A stretch of DNA of 64,000 nt from Thermoplasmata archaeon (GTDB taxonomy: Archaea; Thermoplasmatota; Thermoplasmata; Methanomassiliicoccales; Methanomethylophilaceae): NCBI GenBank assembly GCA_015063125.1, contig SUTB01000001.1:248001-312000 (forward strand). Direction: 5' to 3'. Below the pieces are notes generated by a model that did not search any database, was not told the DNA's origin, and saw only the letters and a program-made list of their open reading frames with translations. The translations under genes were made by a program, and so were the position numbers. Each line of letters starts with the position of its first letter. The stretch's first letter is position 1. Positions 41,357-49,858 of the stretch are shown one piece after another.

Positions 41357-42367
41357 TCACCTCTTCTTGGCCAGCAGCGAGCTGACGATCGTATTTAATG
41401 GAAGTACCTCGTCCGGGCCCTTGCCCAGATCGATGGTGGACCACAGGGGAACGTTCATCAGGATATGCTCCCCGGTTACACATGAAGTGCCGTGGTCGAC
41501 GAAATAGATTATGTTGTCCGCATCGGAGAAATACTTCTCCATCAGCCTGTCGGTCTCTTCCAGGATGGCCTTTTTCTTGAAGGGATCCTTCTGGTGGCTG
41601 TACTCATCCACCTCGTCGATGTGCAGGAAGACGTTTCCTTTGTCCAGCATATCTCTGGCGACCGGGAATCTGTCCTCGACCTCCTCTATCAGTTTGAAAT
41701 CGAATCCCATTGATGCACATATGCCCAGTGCAGTGGGGCTGTTGGAAACAGCGAACAGGTTGTTAAGTCCCTCGACGGGCTCGTACTGCCTTCCGAACTT
41801 CCCGCATCCCCAAGGATAATCAGTGATCCCGTTCATGTCCTTGCGTACGCCCTCGATGAACTCGCCGAACTTACCTGGCAGCTGGACGAACGGAGCATCC
41901 ACCGGAGGTCCGGGGAGCTCGGGGACATAATCGGAGTCCATGGTCAGGATGGCCCTTCCTCCGATGAAGTACTCGATCCTAGGGTTGTACTCTTCCAGGA
42001 TGTGCAGGTTCTTGTTCACAGCCGCGATGAGCTCCTGTTTGAACTCATCGGCATGATAGGACCAGTGAACGGTGTCACCGTCGATCACAGCTGGGCTGAG
42101 CCTGTAGGCGGTCCTTTTGGGATCCTTGACATCCAGCAATCCGAGCCCCATCGCTTCTATCGCGGCGCGGGCCATCTCCGGAGGATGTCCGGTGAAGAAC
42201 TCGTTGAGGAAGAGATGCGTGTATCCCCTTCCGGTCGTGGTGTACCTATGGCAGGCCTTCTTTTTCAGGAACGGCATCTCAGCCACCTCGTAGGGCTTCT
42301 TCCCTCCTAGGTCTGGATGCGGATCGTCTTCCGCCCCGTCGAGGAGAACGAAAAGTGTGTTGCTCAT
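41357..42367 (-). CDS. alkaline-phosphatase-superfamily protein (ApgM-like) coupled to cobT
   Basis: A 336-residue metallo-phosphotransferase of the archaeal phosphoglycerate mutase (ApgM) branch. Seen: FVLLDGAEDDPHPDLGG with the first metal Asp, GHPPEMARAAIEAMGLG (family: GYDPxxYYTGRGPxEAxGxG), HIDEVDEYSHQKDP and YFVDHGTSCVTGEH with the other metal ligands. At the nucleophile the family has PGSD; here it reads RGYTH, so Thr may replace Ser, as in nucleotide pyrophosphatases. Its stop is six bases from the cobT start. I infer a phosphatase in lower-ligand assembly (alpha-ribazole phosphate); mutase or homoserine-kinase-like roles are alternatives. Confidence 0.75.
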   Translation of the reverse strand: MSNTLFVLLDGAEDDPHPDLGGKKPYEVAEMPFLKKKACHRYTTTGRGYTHLFLNEFFTGHPPEMARAAIEAMGLGLLDVKDPKRTAYRLSPAVIDGDTVHWSYHADEFKQELIAAVNKNLHILEEYNPRIEYFIGGRAILTMDSDYVPELPGPPVDAPFVQLPGKFGEFIEGVRKDMNGITDYPWGCGKFGRQYEPVEGLNNLFAVSNSPTALGICASMGFDFKLIEEVEDRFPVARDMLDKGNVFLHIDEVDEYSHQKDPFKKKAILEETDRLMEKYFSDADNIIYFVDHGTSCVTGEHILMNVPLWSTIDLGKGPDEVLPLNTIVSSLLAKKR

Positions 42368-42480
42368 TCCTATCGGCATTGGACATGTCGTCCAGGGATA
42401 AAGGTATATGGATGGATGTAGCCACCAACGATATTTCAATGCTATTCCGTTCTGATATCAGCGGAATATTTGCTGGCTGA

Positions 42481-44643
42481 TCAGGATTGCAGTCTCTTAG
42501 TCGCAATCGCAACCTGTCCTATGGACACGCCACCGTCCCCATTGGGGACGTCCTTGTGCAGAGCTATTGGATGTTCCGATTCCTTAGCTAGGTCGATGAA
42601 CATGCGGGAGATCGTGTAGTTGTATGATACGCCTCCAGTGAGGCCCAGGGTACCGATGCCCATGGAATCCGCTGCTTCGGATGCAGAACGGACCAGTTCT
42701 TTCATGATGTTGTAAACAACCGAATAAGCGACATCCTCCCTTTTCTCGTTGGAAGGATGGAAAAGATGAGTTGTCTTCACGATCCCGTTGACTGTTTCCG
42801 TCTCGAATCCTTCGACGAGCTTCCCTCTTGCCAGAAGCGGTTCTAGCTTCATAGCGGGCTCTCCATCATAGGTCCTCTGCGTGCACACGCCCAGTGAATA
42901 CGACAGGGCATCCAGGATCCTTCCGAACGATGATGTCATCACGCTCTTGCCCATGAGCTTGTTCATGACAGCGGCTTCAGATTCAGTGAAGTCGTTATTC
43001 TCCTGGCCGTTGATCGCATCTATCGCGAACCTCAGCCTCCTCAGGTCGTACAGAGCCCTTTCTGATCCAAGCAACGGGATGTTCTCAAGATGCGCTACCC
43101 TCTTGTACGAATCGAAATCCGATGCCAGGACCTCTCCTCCCCAAGCCGTTTCATCGTCCCCGTGGCCTGTTCCGTCAAGGGTCAGCGCGACACATGAATC
43201 AATGTGGTTATCGACCATCAGAGATGCGGCATGCGCCCAATGGTGCTGTACCTCTATCAGCTTGGCACCGTATTCGGATGCAAGGGTTTTGGCCAGAGGC
43301 CTATTGGAGTATCCCGGGTGGAGATCCATGGCGATCATCTCCGGTCTGCAGTTCAGGAATCCGATCTGAGTCCTGACCGCTTCTTCAAGGTATTCGGGGA
43401 CGCCGATCTTCTCCCCGTTACCGATGTACTGTGTGGGCCAGATGTTCCCGTTGTATGCTACGGAGGCTGTAAGATTCTCCTGAGGGCCCATTCCGACCGC
43501 GCAGCCTTTGAAAGGTATCGAGATGTGGAATGGAACGTTGCCCCTGGAGCGGCGGATGAACTGAGTCCTGTCATCCAGCAGCCTAACCACGGTATCGTCG
43601 GCACGGTTCAGGATCGGCTGGTCGTGCAGCAGATACAGGTCCGCACCCAGTTCCTTGATCCTCTGATCGTCCACGATCATCGGTTCTCCCGGGACGTTGG
43701 CGGATGTCATCACCAGTGCATCATGCTTCAGCTCGGAGAACAGCAGATGGTGCATCCCGGTGTAAGGGAGGAACGATCCGATATTGTCGAGGCCAGGGGA
43801 AGCTAGCTCGGTGAACTCGTTCTGCTTCTTCTTCACGAGGACTATGGGCCTGTTAGGCGATTGGAGGAGTTCCTCCTCGTAAGGTGTGGGCTCCGCATAC
43901 CTCTTGAGCGACTCCATGTCTCCGAACATTATGGCGAACGGTTTCTCCTTCCTGCCATACCATTCTCTCATCTCCTTCAGGCGGTCGAGGGTGCAGCATA
44001 TATGCATGCCACCCCAGCCTTTCACCACCGCGATGCATCCCTTGTCCAATTCCTTGGCCAGTTCGCCTATGGGATCGCTGGTGTTCATCGGAGCCTTATC
44101 GTTCTCCAGCCTGTACCTCGGTCCGCATACGGGACAGCATATGGTCTGGTGATGGAATCTCCTGAAGGTGGGATCGCTGAATTCCTTCTCACATTCCGGG
44201 CATAGTGGGAAGCCCTTCATGGATGTCAGTGGACGGTCGTACGGCATGCCGCTCAGCAGGGTGAAACGCGGTCCGCAGTTGGTGCACGTCGTGAAAGGAT
44301 ACTTGAAGCGCCTGCCCGGGGATATCATCTCCTTCAGGCAGTCGTCGCATACCGCGCTATCCGCAGGTATGGATGCACCGTCACCGTTCTGTTTCGACAG
44401 GGCGATGCTGAACCCCTCTCCTCCCTTGTATTCCTCTTCGATGAATTCGACAGAATCTATCCTTGCGAGCGGAGGGAGATCCCTCTTAATGGTCTCCAGA
44501 AGCTCTTCTCCCTTGTCGGTGTCGATGACGACGTCGGAACCGTTGTTCCATACCATGCCGTTGGCACCGATCTTGACTGCAGACCGGTAGACCGTGGGCC
44601 TGAATCCGACCCCTTGCACCGTTCCGCGGATGAGGAGCTTCAT
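42481..44643 (-). CDS. hypF: carbamoyltransferase HypF
   Basis: Makes the cyanide ligand precursor of [NiFe] hydrogenase by activating carbamoyl phosphate and loading it on HypE. It is 720 residues with all parts. The acylphosphatase domain is LIRGTVQGVGFRPTVYR. Zinc fingers are CDDCLKEM, CTNCGPRF, CPECEKEF and CPVCGPRY. The YrdC-like domain is RPIVLVKKKQ, VMTSANVPGEPM. The Kae1-like domain has VQHHWAHAASLMVDN and LTLDGTGHGDD, ending in GGVSYNYTISRM. No other hyp gene is in the window. It faces away from the YbaK-like gene. Confidence 0.97.
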   Translation of the reverse strand: MKLLIRGTVQGVGFRPTVYRSAVKIGANGMVWNNGSDVVIDTDKGEELLETIKRDLPPLARIDSVEFIEEEYKGGEGFSIALSKQNGDGASIPADSAVCDDCLKEMISPGRRFKYPFTTCTNCGPRFTLLSGMPYDRPLTSMKGFPLCPECEKEFSDPTFRRFHHQTICCPVCGPRYRLENDKAPMNTSDPIGELAKELDKGCIAVVKGWGGMHICCTLDRLKEMREWYGRKEKPFAIMFGDMESLKRYAEPTPYEEELLQSPNRPIVLVKKKQNEFTELASPGLDNIGSFLPYTGMHHLLFSELKHDALVMTSANVPGEPMIVDDQRIKELGADLYLLHDQPILNRADDTVVRLLDDRTQFIRRSRGNVPFHISIPFKGCAVGMGPQENLTASVAYNGNIWPTQYIGNGEKIGVPEYLEEAVRTQIGFLNCRPEMIAMDLHPGYSNRPLAKTLASEYGAKLIEVQHHWAHAASLMVDNHIDSCVALTLDGTGHGDDETAWGGEVLASDFDSYKRVAHLENIPLLGSERALYDLRRLRFAIDAINGQENNDFTESEAAVMNKLMGKSVMTSSFGRILDALSYSLGVCTQRTYDGEPAMKLEPLLARGKLVEGFETETVNGIVKTTHLFHPSNEKREDVAYSVVYNIMKELVRSASEAADSMGIGTLGLTGGVSYNYTISRMFIDLAKESEHPIALHKDVPNGDGGVSIGQVAIATKRLQS

Positions 44644-44735
44644 GCCACTGTATCAATCTCCTTTGAAATAAGTGTGGCGGGTTGACGGTGAGGCGCAGTT
44701 ATTTGTATCTGACCGCCGAATCTGAGGACGATAGC

Positions 44736-45218
44736 ATGGAAAAGACCAACCCCATGAGGCACCTCGACAGGCTGAAGATCCCTTATGAAGCCATCTTCTA
44801 CGAGGGACAGGGCCTCAACGGTCTGGAGATCGCCCAGGCGAACGGACAGGATCCGGCGAGGGTGTTCAAGACCCTCATGACCATGGGGAAGGAGAAGTGC
44901 TACTACTGTTTCATGGTGCCCGTCACTGGCGAGCTGGACCTCAAGAAGGCAGCAGCCTCTGTCGGCGAGAAATCCGTATCAATGCTGAAGTCCGACCAGT
45001 TGCTTCCCCTTATGGGATATGTTCATGGCGGATGTTCACCGTTATGCACGAAACGTCCTGTCAGGATTACCGTCGACGAGTCCGCCAAGGATGCGGATTA
45101 CATGTACTTCAGCGGTGGGAAGGTAGGTTGTCAGCTGAAGGTCAGCGTGTCCGATCTTCCGAAGATGATGGACTTCCAGTTTGCCGATATCAGGAAGAGT
45201 ATTCAGCAGTTCGATTGA
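44736..45218 (+). CDS. ybaK: YbaK/EbsC-family Cys-tRNA(Pro) deacylase
   Basis: Editing enzyme that hydrolyses mischarged Cys-tRNA-Pro. It is 160 residues from MEKTNPMRHLDRL. Family marks: IPYEAIFYEG, GLEIAQANGQDPARVFKTLMTMG (with the conserved Lys of VFKTL), CFMVPVTGELDLKKAAAS, VHGGCSPLCTKRPVRITVDESA and YFSGGKVGCQLKVSV. An upstream in-frame GTG/ATG region of 18 codons lacks family match. It is monocistronic; the downstream gap holds the promoter of the next transporter. Confidence 0.92.
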   Translation: MEKTNPMRHLDRLKIPYEAIFYEGQGLNGLEIAQANGQDPARVFKTLMTMGKEKCYYCFMVPVTGELDLKKAAASVGEKSVSMLKSDQLLPLMGYVHGGCSPLCTKRPVRITVDESAKDADYMYFSGGKVGCQLKVSVSDLPKMMDFQFADIRKSIQQFD

Positions 45219-45223
45219 TCGGT

Positions 45224-45303
45224 TCATCCAACCATTCCACAATTGCTGTACTCTGTTGATAATTATCCTATTTGTACAATTATTTCCCATCAAGGTTATA
45301 TAT
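45224..45303 (+). promoter_or_regulatory. promoter of the SsuABC-like transporter with distal GTTGGATG element
   Basis: TTATATAT (45296-45303) is the TATA box, about 30 bp before the ATG. CATCCAACC at 45225-45233 is the reverse complement of GGTTGGATG, matching the element next to both iron/corrinoid transporter promoters, but here about 65 bp away from the TATA box. Confidence 0.4.
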
Positions 45304-45332
45304 CTACCTGGATGCTCACATCTCCAGATACT

Positions 45333-46571
45333 ATGGATAAGAAAATCATCGCAATAGTTATCGTTGCCATTATAGCGATTGCAGGAATCGCTGTAGTGGT
45401 CATGTCGATGAACAACAGCGACGGACAGGCTAAGATGAGTGTTGTCGGTCGTGTCAACTCCGAGGGTTCAGGAATCATCCTCGCCCAGGACCAGGTTGCT
45501 GAGGACTACATCACAGTTCAGTCAACTGTGCCTGGATTCGGAGCCACATACATCTACAACACTGAAGAAGAATTGTACTACGTGTTCAACGTCGAGACAT
45601 GGGGAGGAAAGGTATTCGCTACTCCGGGATTGGCTACCATCCAGCATGTTCAGCTGATGCAGCTGGCAACCATGATGGGCCTCAAATTCGTGTCATACAC
45701 CGACGGAATGACCACTCAGTCAGATACCCTCTATCATGTTGCGGGAGTGCCCAGCTTTGCTGAGTTCCAGAACAAGCAGGCTTCCGCACCCCTTGTCGGA
45801 TACATCATTTGGGAGGCCCAGTTCTCAGTCGGACTCCAGGCTGACTATGTACCTCTCGCTCTGACTAACGATCTCTTTGAAGGTCACACCTGCTGTATTA
45901 TTGGTGCATCCAACAAGTACCTGTTCAACGAGGCCAACACTCTGGAAGTGTTCCTGAACGTTTACTCCAAAGCAGTCGATAGGATCAACGCGGCCCTTCT
46001 GGACCCTGAATCCGACGATTATGCCGAACTGATCAGGATTGCGAAGAACAGGGTATCTATGCCCGATTCGTTGACGGATGAGCAGAAGGAGAATGCCATC
46101 ATCAGTGCGCTCTACAATGTGACATATCTCTATGCTGACAACGCAGCTGGAAGCCTTTCCAGCCTCGAGGGAGATATTGCAGATCTCGCAGAGTCACTGT
46201 ACAATGCCGGACAGATCGAGAATTCAGCAAAGGATCTCGGATTCAGCTCCTACGATGCAATGGCGAAGGCTTTCGTCGATGAAAGGTACATGAAGGAAGC
46301 ATTGACCGACATGTTCGAGCCTCTCACCTCGAAGAAGACCATAAACGTGGCAGCCATCAGCGGAGATATCCACCAGATTGCACTCTGGTTCGCCAAGGAT
46401 ACGAGTATGTTTGAGGATGCTAACCTGAACATCAACGTCTATCCTCAGGGTAACGGACCTTCAGTCTGGGGTCTCCTCAGCAACGGAGAAGCAGACATAG
46501 CATTCCTCGGTGCGCCTCCGATGACAATCAAGAGCATGAATGCTCAGGCCATCGGGGTCCCGAACGCGTAA
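45333..46571 (+). CDS. NMT1/SsuA-type substrate-binding protein with permuted domain order
   Basis: A 412-residue membrane-anchored binding protein for a nitrate/sulfonate/taurine/thiamine-precursor-type importer. Signal anchor at 4-25 (IIAIVIVAIIAIAGIAVVVM). The order of parts is unusual. After the anchor comes VVGRVNSEGSGI and WGGKVFATPGLATIQHVQLMQL, which in relatives is the middle of the protein. The usual beginning (INVAAISGDIHQIALWFAK, GLFE-like SMFEDANLNINVYPQG, GEADIAFLGAPPMTIKSMNA) stands at the very end, just before the stop. So the sequence reads as a circular permutation. The frame is continuous and expression signals are normal. Permease and ATPase follow. Confidence 0.83.
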   Translation: MDKKIIAIVIVAIIAIAGIAVVVMSMNNSDGQAKMSVVGRVNSEGSGIILAQDQVAEDYITVQSTVPGFGATYIYNTEEELYYVFNVETWGGKVFATPGLATIQHVQLMQLATMMGLKFVSYTDGMTTQSDTLYHVAGVPSFAEFQNKQASAPLVGYIIWEAQFSVGLQADYVPLALTNDLFEGHTCCIIGASNKYLFNEANTLEVFLNVYSKAVDRINAALLDPESDDYAELIRIAKNRVSMPDSLTDEQKENAIISALYNVTYLYADNAAGSLSSLEGDIADLAESLYNAGQIENSAKDLGFSSYDAMAKAFVDERYMKEALTDMFEPLTSKKTINVAAISGDIHQIALWFAKDTSMFEDANLNINVYPQGNGPSVWGLLSNGEADIAFLGAPPMTIKSMNAQAIGVPNA

Positions 46572-46611
46572 ACTATAACAGGTAACAAACAATCCGGAAT
46601 CCGTTGATTGA

Positions 46612-47415
46612 ATGCTCATAGAATATGACGAGAACAACCGTAAGCATCGTTTGATCCGTTCCACGGTCATCACGATACTGTCATTGGCAACCTTCCTGGT
46701 GCTATGGTGGATTGCAACGATAGTGATGAACGACAGGAATTTCCCAACTCCGGACAAGGTGTTCGGAGCGCTGTGGAATCTCCTGCTATATGGTGACCCG
46801 ATAGGCGGTCATAGCATATGGGAGTACATCGCCGTCAGTTTGAACACATTCCTCAACGGATTCGGATTGGCCCTTGTATTAGCGGTGCCGTTGGGACTCT
46901 TGCTAGGATACGTAAAATTCCTGAGGGAGTTCACGGCACCTTGGATCGAGGTCGTGCGCCCGATCGCACCAATCGCTTGGGCGCCCATATTCGTACTTTC
47001 TTTCGGATCTCAGCTGGGACCCGCGCTGGTCGTGTTCATCGGAATTTTCTTCCCGTTGCTCACGAACATAATATTCGGAGTCCAGCGTATCGATAAGAAT
47101 TGGCTGGATGCATCCAAGACTCTAGGAGCTTCCCAGGGTCAGTTGTTCACAAAAGTCGTTCTTCCTGCAACAGTCCCGTACATCTTGAACGGAATCAAGG
47201 TTGGACTGGGAGTCGGGTGGATGTGTATCGTTGCTGCTGAGATCTACAACAAGTTCGGCGGTATCGGTCAGTACCTCGTGGACATGGTCAACGGCGGACT
47301 GATGTCGAACGCATTCGCTGCAATCATAATAATCGCAGTATTAGGATTGATGACAACTGGAGTGGCCGAGTACATTAGCAAGGTCGTTTCACGCAGAATG
47401 GGGATGGATGCATGA
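46612..47415 (+). CDS. ABC transporter permease (SsuC/TauC type)
   Basis: Inner membrane permease, 267 residues, six spans. NFPTPDKVFGALWNLL precedes the core, SIWEYIAVSLNTFLNGFGLALVLAVPLGLLLG matches the family, and the EAA loop reads DASKTLGASQGQLFTKVVLPATVPYILNGIKVGLG. It lies 40 bp after the binding protein and overlaps the ATPase start by four bases. Confidence 0.93.
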   Translation: MLIEYDENNRKHRLIRSTVITILSLATFLVLWWIATIVMNDRNFPTPDKVFGALWNLLLYGDPIGGHSIWEYIAVSLNTFLNGFGLALVLAVPLGLLLGYVKFLREFTAPWIEVVRPIAPIAWAPIFVLSFGSQLGPALVVFIGIFFPLLTNIIFGVQRIDKNWLDASKTLGASQGQLFTKVVLPATVPYILNGIKVGLGVGWMCIVAAEIYNKFGGIGQYLVDMVNGGLMSNAFAAIIIIAVLGLMTTGVAEYISKVVSRRMGMDA

Positions 47416-48275
47416 GCAAGCAAGAGATGGTAATAGAGGGAGAGAAGTACAACTCCAAGGACAGAATCCGTGCTGACCATACCGATCTTCTTTATGCGGA
47501 CATTCCTGAAGGGGAGCCTCTTCTGAAGATTGAGAATCTCAATGTGATATACCGTACCGACGACAAGGAGACGGTTGCCGTGGATAATCTCAACTTTGAA
47601 ATCAACAAAGGTGAGCTTGTCTCAATAGTCGGTCCTTCAGGATGCGGTAAGTCCACCATCCTAAGGTGTATCTCAGGACTTCTCCAACCTACATCAGGAA
47701 CCATAATGATTGGCGACAACAAGTGCACAACTGCAGGATCCGATAGAGGTATGGTTTTCCAGGATTTCGCATTGTTCCCCTGGAGGACTGTGAGGAAGAA
47801 CATAGAGTTCGGACTCGAGATCGCAGGAGTTCCTAAGGAGGAGAGAAAGGAGCGTAGCGAAAGGTATCTGAAGGCCATGGGCTTGTCGGAGTTTGCCGAT
47901 TCGCGCATCCACGAGCTTTCCGGAGGAATGAAGCAACGTGTCGGTATTGCAAGGGCAATGATCATGCATCCGGCAGTGATCTTAATGGATGAGCCCTTCG
48001 GAGCATTAGATGCACAGACACGTAATATTCTCCAGGAAAGCCTGGTGGATGTCCTCCAGAAGTCTCCACGTACGATCATCTTTGTCACGCACTCCGTGGA
48101 TGAGGCCCTGGTCCTTTCGGACCGCATTATAGTTCTTTCTAAGAGGCCGGCGACGATCCATAAGATCTTCAAGGTTCCCGGAGAACATCCCCGCGATAGG
48201 GCATCTCCAGAATTGGCTGCTTTGAGGAAAGAGATACTTACATATCTCCAGTCTCAGAACACCATGAATAGCTGA
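47412..48275 (+). CDS. ABC transporter ATP-binding protein (SsuB/TauB type)
   Basis: ATPase of the importer, 287 residues. Walker A GPSGCGKST, Q-loop VFQDFALFPW, signature LSGGMKQRVGIARA, Walker B VILMDEPFGALD, H-loop FVTHSVDEAL. A 35-residue hydrophilic extension precedes the core. The start overlaps the permease stop (ATGA). A strong terminator follows. Confidence 0.95.
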   Translation: MSKQEMVIEGEKYNSKDRIRADHTDLLYADIPEGEPLLKIENLNVIYRTDDKETVAVDNLNFEINKGELVSIVGPSGCGKSTILRCISGLLQPTSGTIMIGDNKCTTAGSDRGMVFQDFALFPWRTVRKNIEFGLEIAGVPKEERKERSERYLKAMGLSEFADSRIHELSGGMKQRVGIARAMIMHPAVILMDEPFGALDAQTRNILQESLVDVLQKSPRTIIFVTHSVDEALVLSDRIIVLSKRPATIHKIFKVPGEHPRDRASPELAALRKEILTYLQSQNTMNS

Positions 48276-48289
48276 AGAAAAACCGATTT

Positions 48290-48322
48290 GCCGACGCCAG
48301 AATATCGGCGTCGGCATTTTAT
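48290..48322 (+). terminator. terminator of the SsuABC-like operon
   Basis: GCCGACGCC-agaatatc-GGCGTCGGC then ATTTTATTTT. It lies 14 bp after the stop and 20 bp before the convergent His/Cys-rich gene. Confidence 0.75.
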
Positions 48323-48342
48323 TTTAATGAGAGTACGCGCAC

Positions 48343-49092
48343 TCAGTGGTGATGCTCATGACAGCAGCACCCTTCCTCATGCTCATGGTGGTGCTCGTGC
48401 CCATGGTGCTCGTGACCACAGCAGCACTCTTCCTCATGCTCATGGCAGTGGCATTCGTCTGAGCAACAGCAGTAGTAGTGAACGTCCTCGTAGTAGTTGT
48501 TCACAACGCATTTTCCGTGGTGCTCATGGCTGCAGCAGCACCCTTCCTGATGCTCATGGTGGTGCTCGTGTCCGCATTCGCACTCGCCGTGCTCACAGCA
48601 GCAGTGGTAGTACACTTTGCCGTAGTAGTTGTTCACAACGCATTCCTCTTCCTCATGCTCATGGCAGCAGCATTCTCCGTGCTCATGATCATGGTGGTGA
48701 TGGTGATGGTGGTGATGCTCATCAATCTCGCACATGAGTCCGCTGTCATCGATCGCATGGTGCATAACGTGGTGGAGTTCCTCCTCATCAACATCGAGCA
48801 CTGCGGACATGAATGTGAAACTGACCTTCTCCTGAGGCCCGAGTGTTCCGTGCTTCTCAACACCGTTGCTCATGTCGGTCAGGTTGAATGTGATGCCGGA
48901 TCCGTCCTCGAGAGTGACCGCGGCCTTGATGTGTCCAAGGAGCACACCTGCCTCGGAGACGACCCAATTTCCAACGGAAGTCATGGCCTTAACGAGTCTG
49001 GCCTCCGCATCCGCGTTCCAGCAGTCTATGCTTCCAGTGAGTCCGGTGGCAACTCCGCCGGCCTGTTCCAATGATGTCTTCTCTCCGCTCAT
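48343..49092 (-). CDS. extremely His/Cys-rich putative metal-binding protein
   Basis: A 249-residue protein in two parts. Residues 1-120 are an ordinary soluble domain of unknown family (GVLLGHIKAAVTLEDGSG, FTFMSAVLDVDEEELHHVMHHAI). The remaining 125 residues hold by my count 39 His and 24 Cys: a run of nine His, then alternating CCC and HEH clusters around two copies of CVVNNYY plus a following CCC (ECVVNNYYGKVYYHCCC, KCVVNNYYEDVHYYCCC). This is a high-capacity site for Ni, Co, Zn or Cu. It overlaps the stop of the CobW-type GTPase by four bases, so it is most likely that GTPase's metal donor or store. The low-complexity DNA also gives long meaningless frames on the other strand. Confidence 0.85.
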   Translation of the reverse strand: MSGEKTSLEQAGGVATGLTGSIDCWNADAEARLVKAMTSVGNWVVSEAGVLLGHIKAAVTLEDGSGITFNLTDMSNGVEKHGTLGPQEKVSFTFMSAVLDVDEEELHHVMHHAIDDSGLMCEIDEHHHHHHHHHDHEHGECCCHEHEEEECVVNNYYGKVYYHCCCEHGECECGHEHHHEHQEGCCCSHEHHGKCVVNNYYEDVHYYCCCSDECHCHEHEEECCCGHEHHGHEHHHEHEEGCCCHEHHH

Positions 49093-49676
49093 TTCATCAT
49101 CTCATAAACTGAATCCATGTTCTCTCCGGTCTTGGCAGAGATGACCATGACCTTCTTGTCAGGGAATTCCTTCTTGAACCATGCCTCGATGGCATCGACC
49201 TGTCCTGGTTTGGCCAGGTCCTTCTTGTTGATCAGAACGAAATCGGCTCCGACCATCTGTCTCTTAATGAACTCTTCCTTCTTATCGATCAGGATTTGGA
49301 ATCTCTCGACATCGGATATGCCTATGATGAAGATTCCCTCGGCATCCACGCCTGAGCTCTCAACGAGTTCTTTCACCTTGTGGGGCAATGCCAATCCTGT
49401 CGGTTCGACGATGATGATGTCGGGATCGATGTCGTCCTCGATGTTCTTCATAGCTGTCTGCAGCGTTCCGGAAAGGGAGCAGCAGATGCATCCGTCAGGG
49501 AGTTCGATCGCATCATATCCCTCAGCTTTGAGGGTGGCGCCATCCACACCGATCTCACCGGATTCGTTGACCAGGAGAGCGGTTTTCAGTCCACGCTTGG
49601 TGTACATGGATGCTAGTTTCATCAGAAGGGTGGTCTTTCCACTTCCAAGGAATCCGCCCAATATGTATACGAACAT
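49089..49676 (-). CDS. short CobW/COG0523-family GTPase
   Basis: Metal-chaperone GTPase, 195 residues. Motifs: Walker A GGFLGSGKTT, GEIGVDGATL in the switch region, the metal motif GCICCSLSG (CxCC), Walker B EPTGLA and base recognition INKKDLA. Typical family members add a CobW C-terminal domain of about 100 residues; here the protein stops after the G domain (SAKTGENMDSVYEMMK). The ATG at 49676 is favoured over one seven codons earlier because a TATA box at 49699-49706 predicts transcription start there. The adjoining His/Cys-rich protein may supply the metal-binding part in trans. Confidence 0.87.
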   Translation of the reverse strand: MFVYILGGFLGSGKTTLLMKLASMYTKRGLKTALLVNESGEIGVDGATLKAEGYDAIELPDGCICCSLSGTLQTAMKNIEDDIDPDIIIVEPTGLALPHKVKELVESSGVDAEGIFIIGISDVERFQILIDKKEEFIKRQMVGADFVLINKKDLAKPGQVDAIEAWFKKEFPDKKVMVISAKTGENMDSVYEMMK

Positions 49677-49698
49677 AACCCTCTGTATCATCATCATA

Positions 49699-49833
49699 TA
49701 TAAGGAATATTCGATTAGTACTTCTATATAAAAGATAAAGGATTGTTTAATGGTTGATTGAACAAAGGATCGTTTTTCACCATCCAGTGTTGTAATGAGG
49801 GTAGGATGGTTTGTCCGAGGTCAACTTTTATAC
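49699..49833. promoter_or_regulatory. divergent promoters between CobW-type GTPase and UspA
   Basis: Minus-strand TATA TTATATAT (49706-49699) lies 26 bp before the GTPase ATG. Plus-strand TATA TTTTATAC (49826-49833) lies 26 bp before the Usp ATG; both genes look leaderless. Between them ACCATCC (49779-49785) and GGATGGT (49804-49810) form an inverted repeat. Confidence 0.55.
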
Positions 49834-49858
49834 TCTCTAGGTACGATATCTCATTGCA

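Noticed and set aside
46560-46611. Missing second half of the binding protein downstream of the stop
   Set aside because: I looked for the usual continuation (VNSEGS, GKTxA) after the TAA in all frames. The 40-bp gap and the permease start leave no room, so permutation rather than truncation fits.
48478-49074. A 198-codon plus-strand frame opposite the His/Cys-rich gene
   Set aside because: It is the reverse of His (CAY) and Cys codons giving Val/Met/Ala runs. The minus-strand gene is coupled to the GTPase and has sensible N-terminal sequence.
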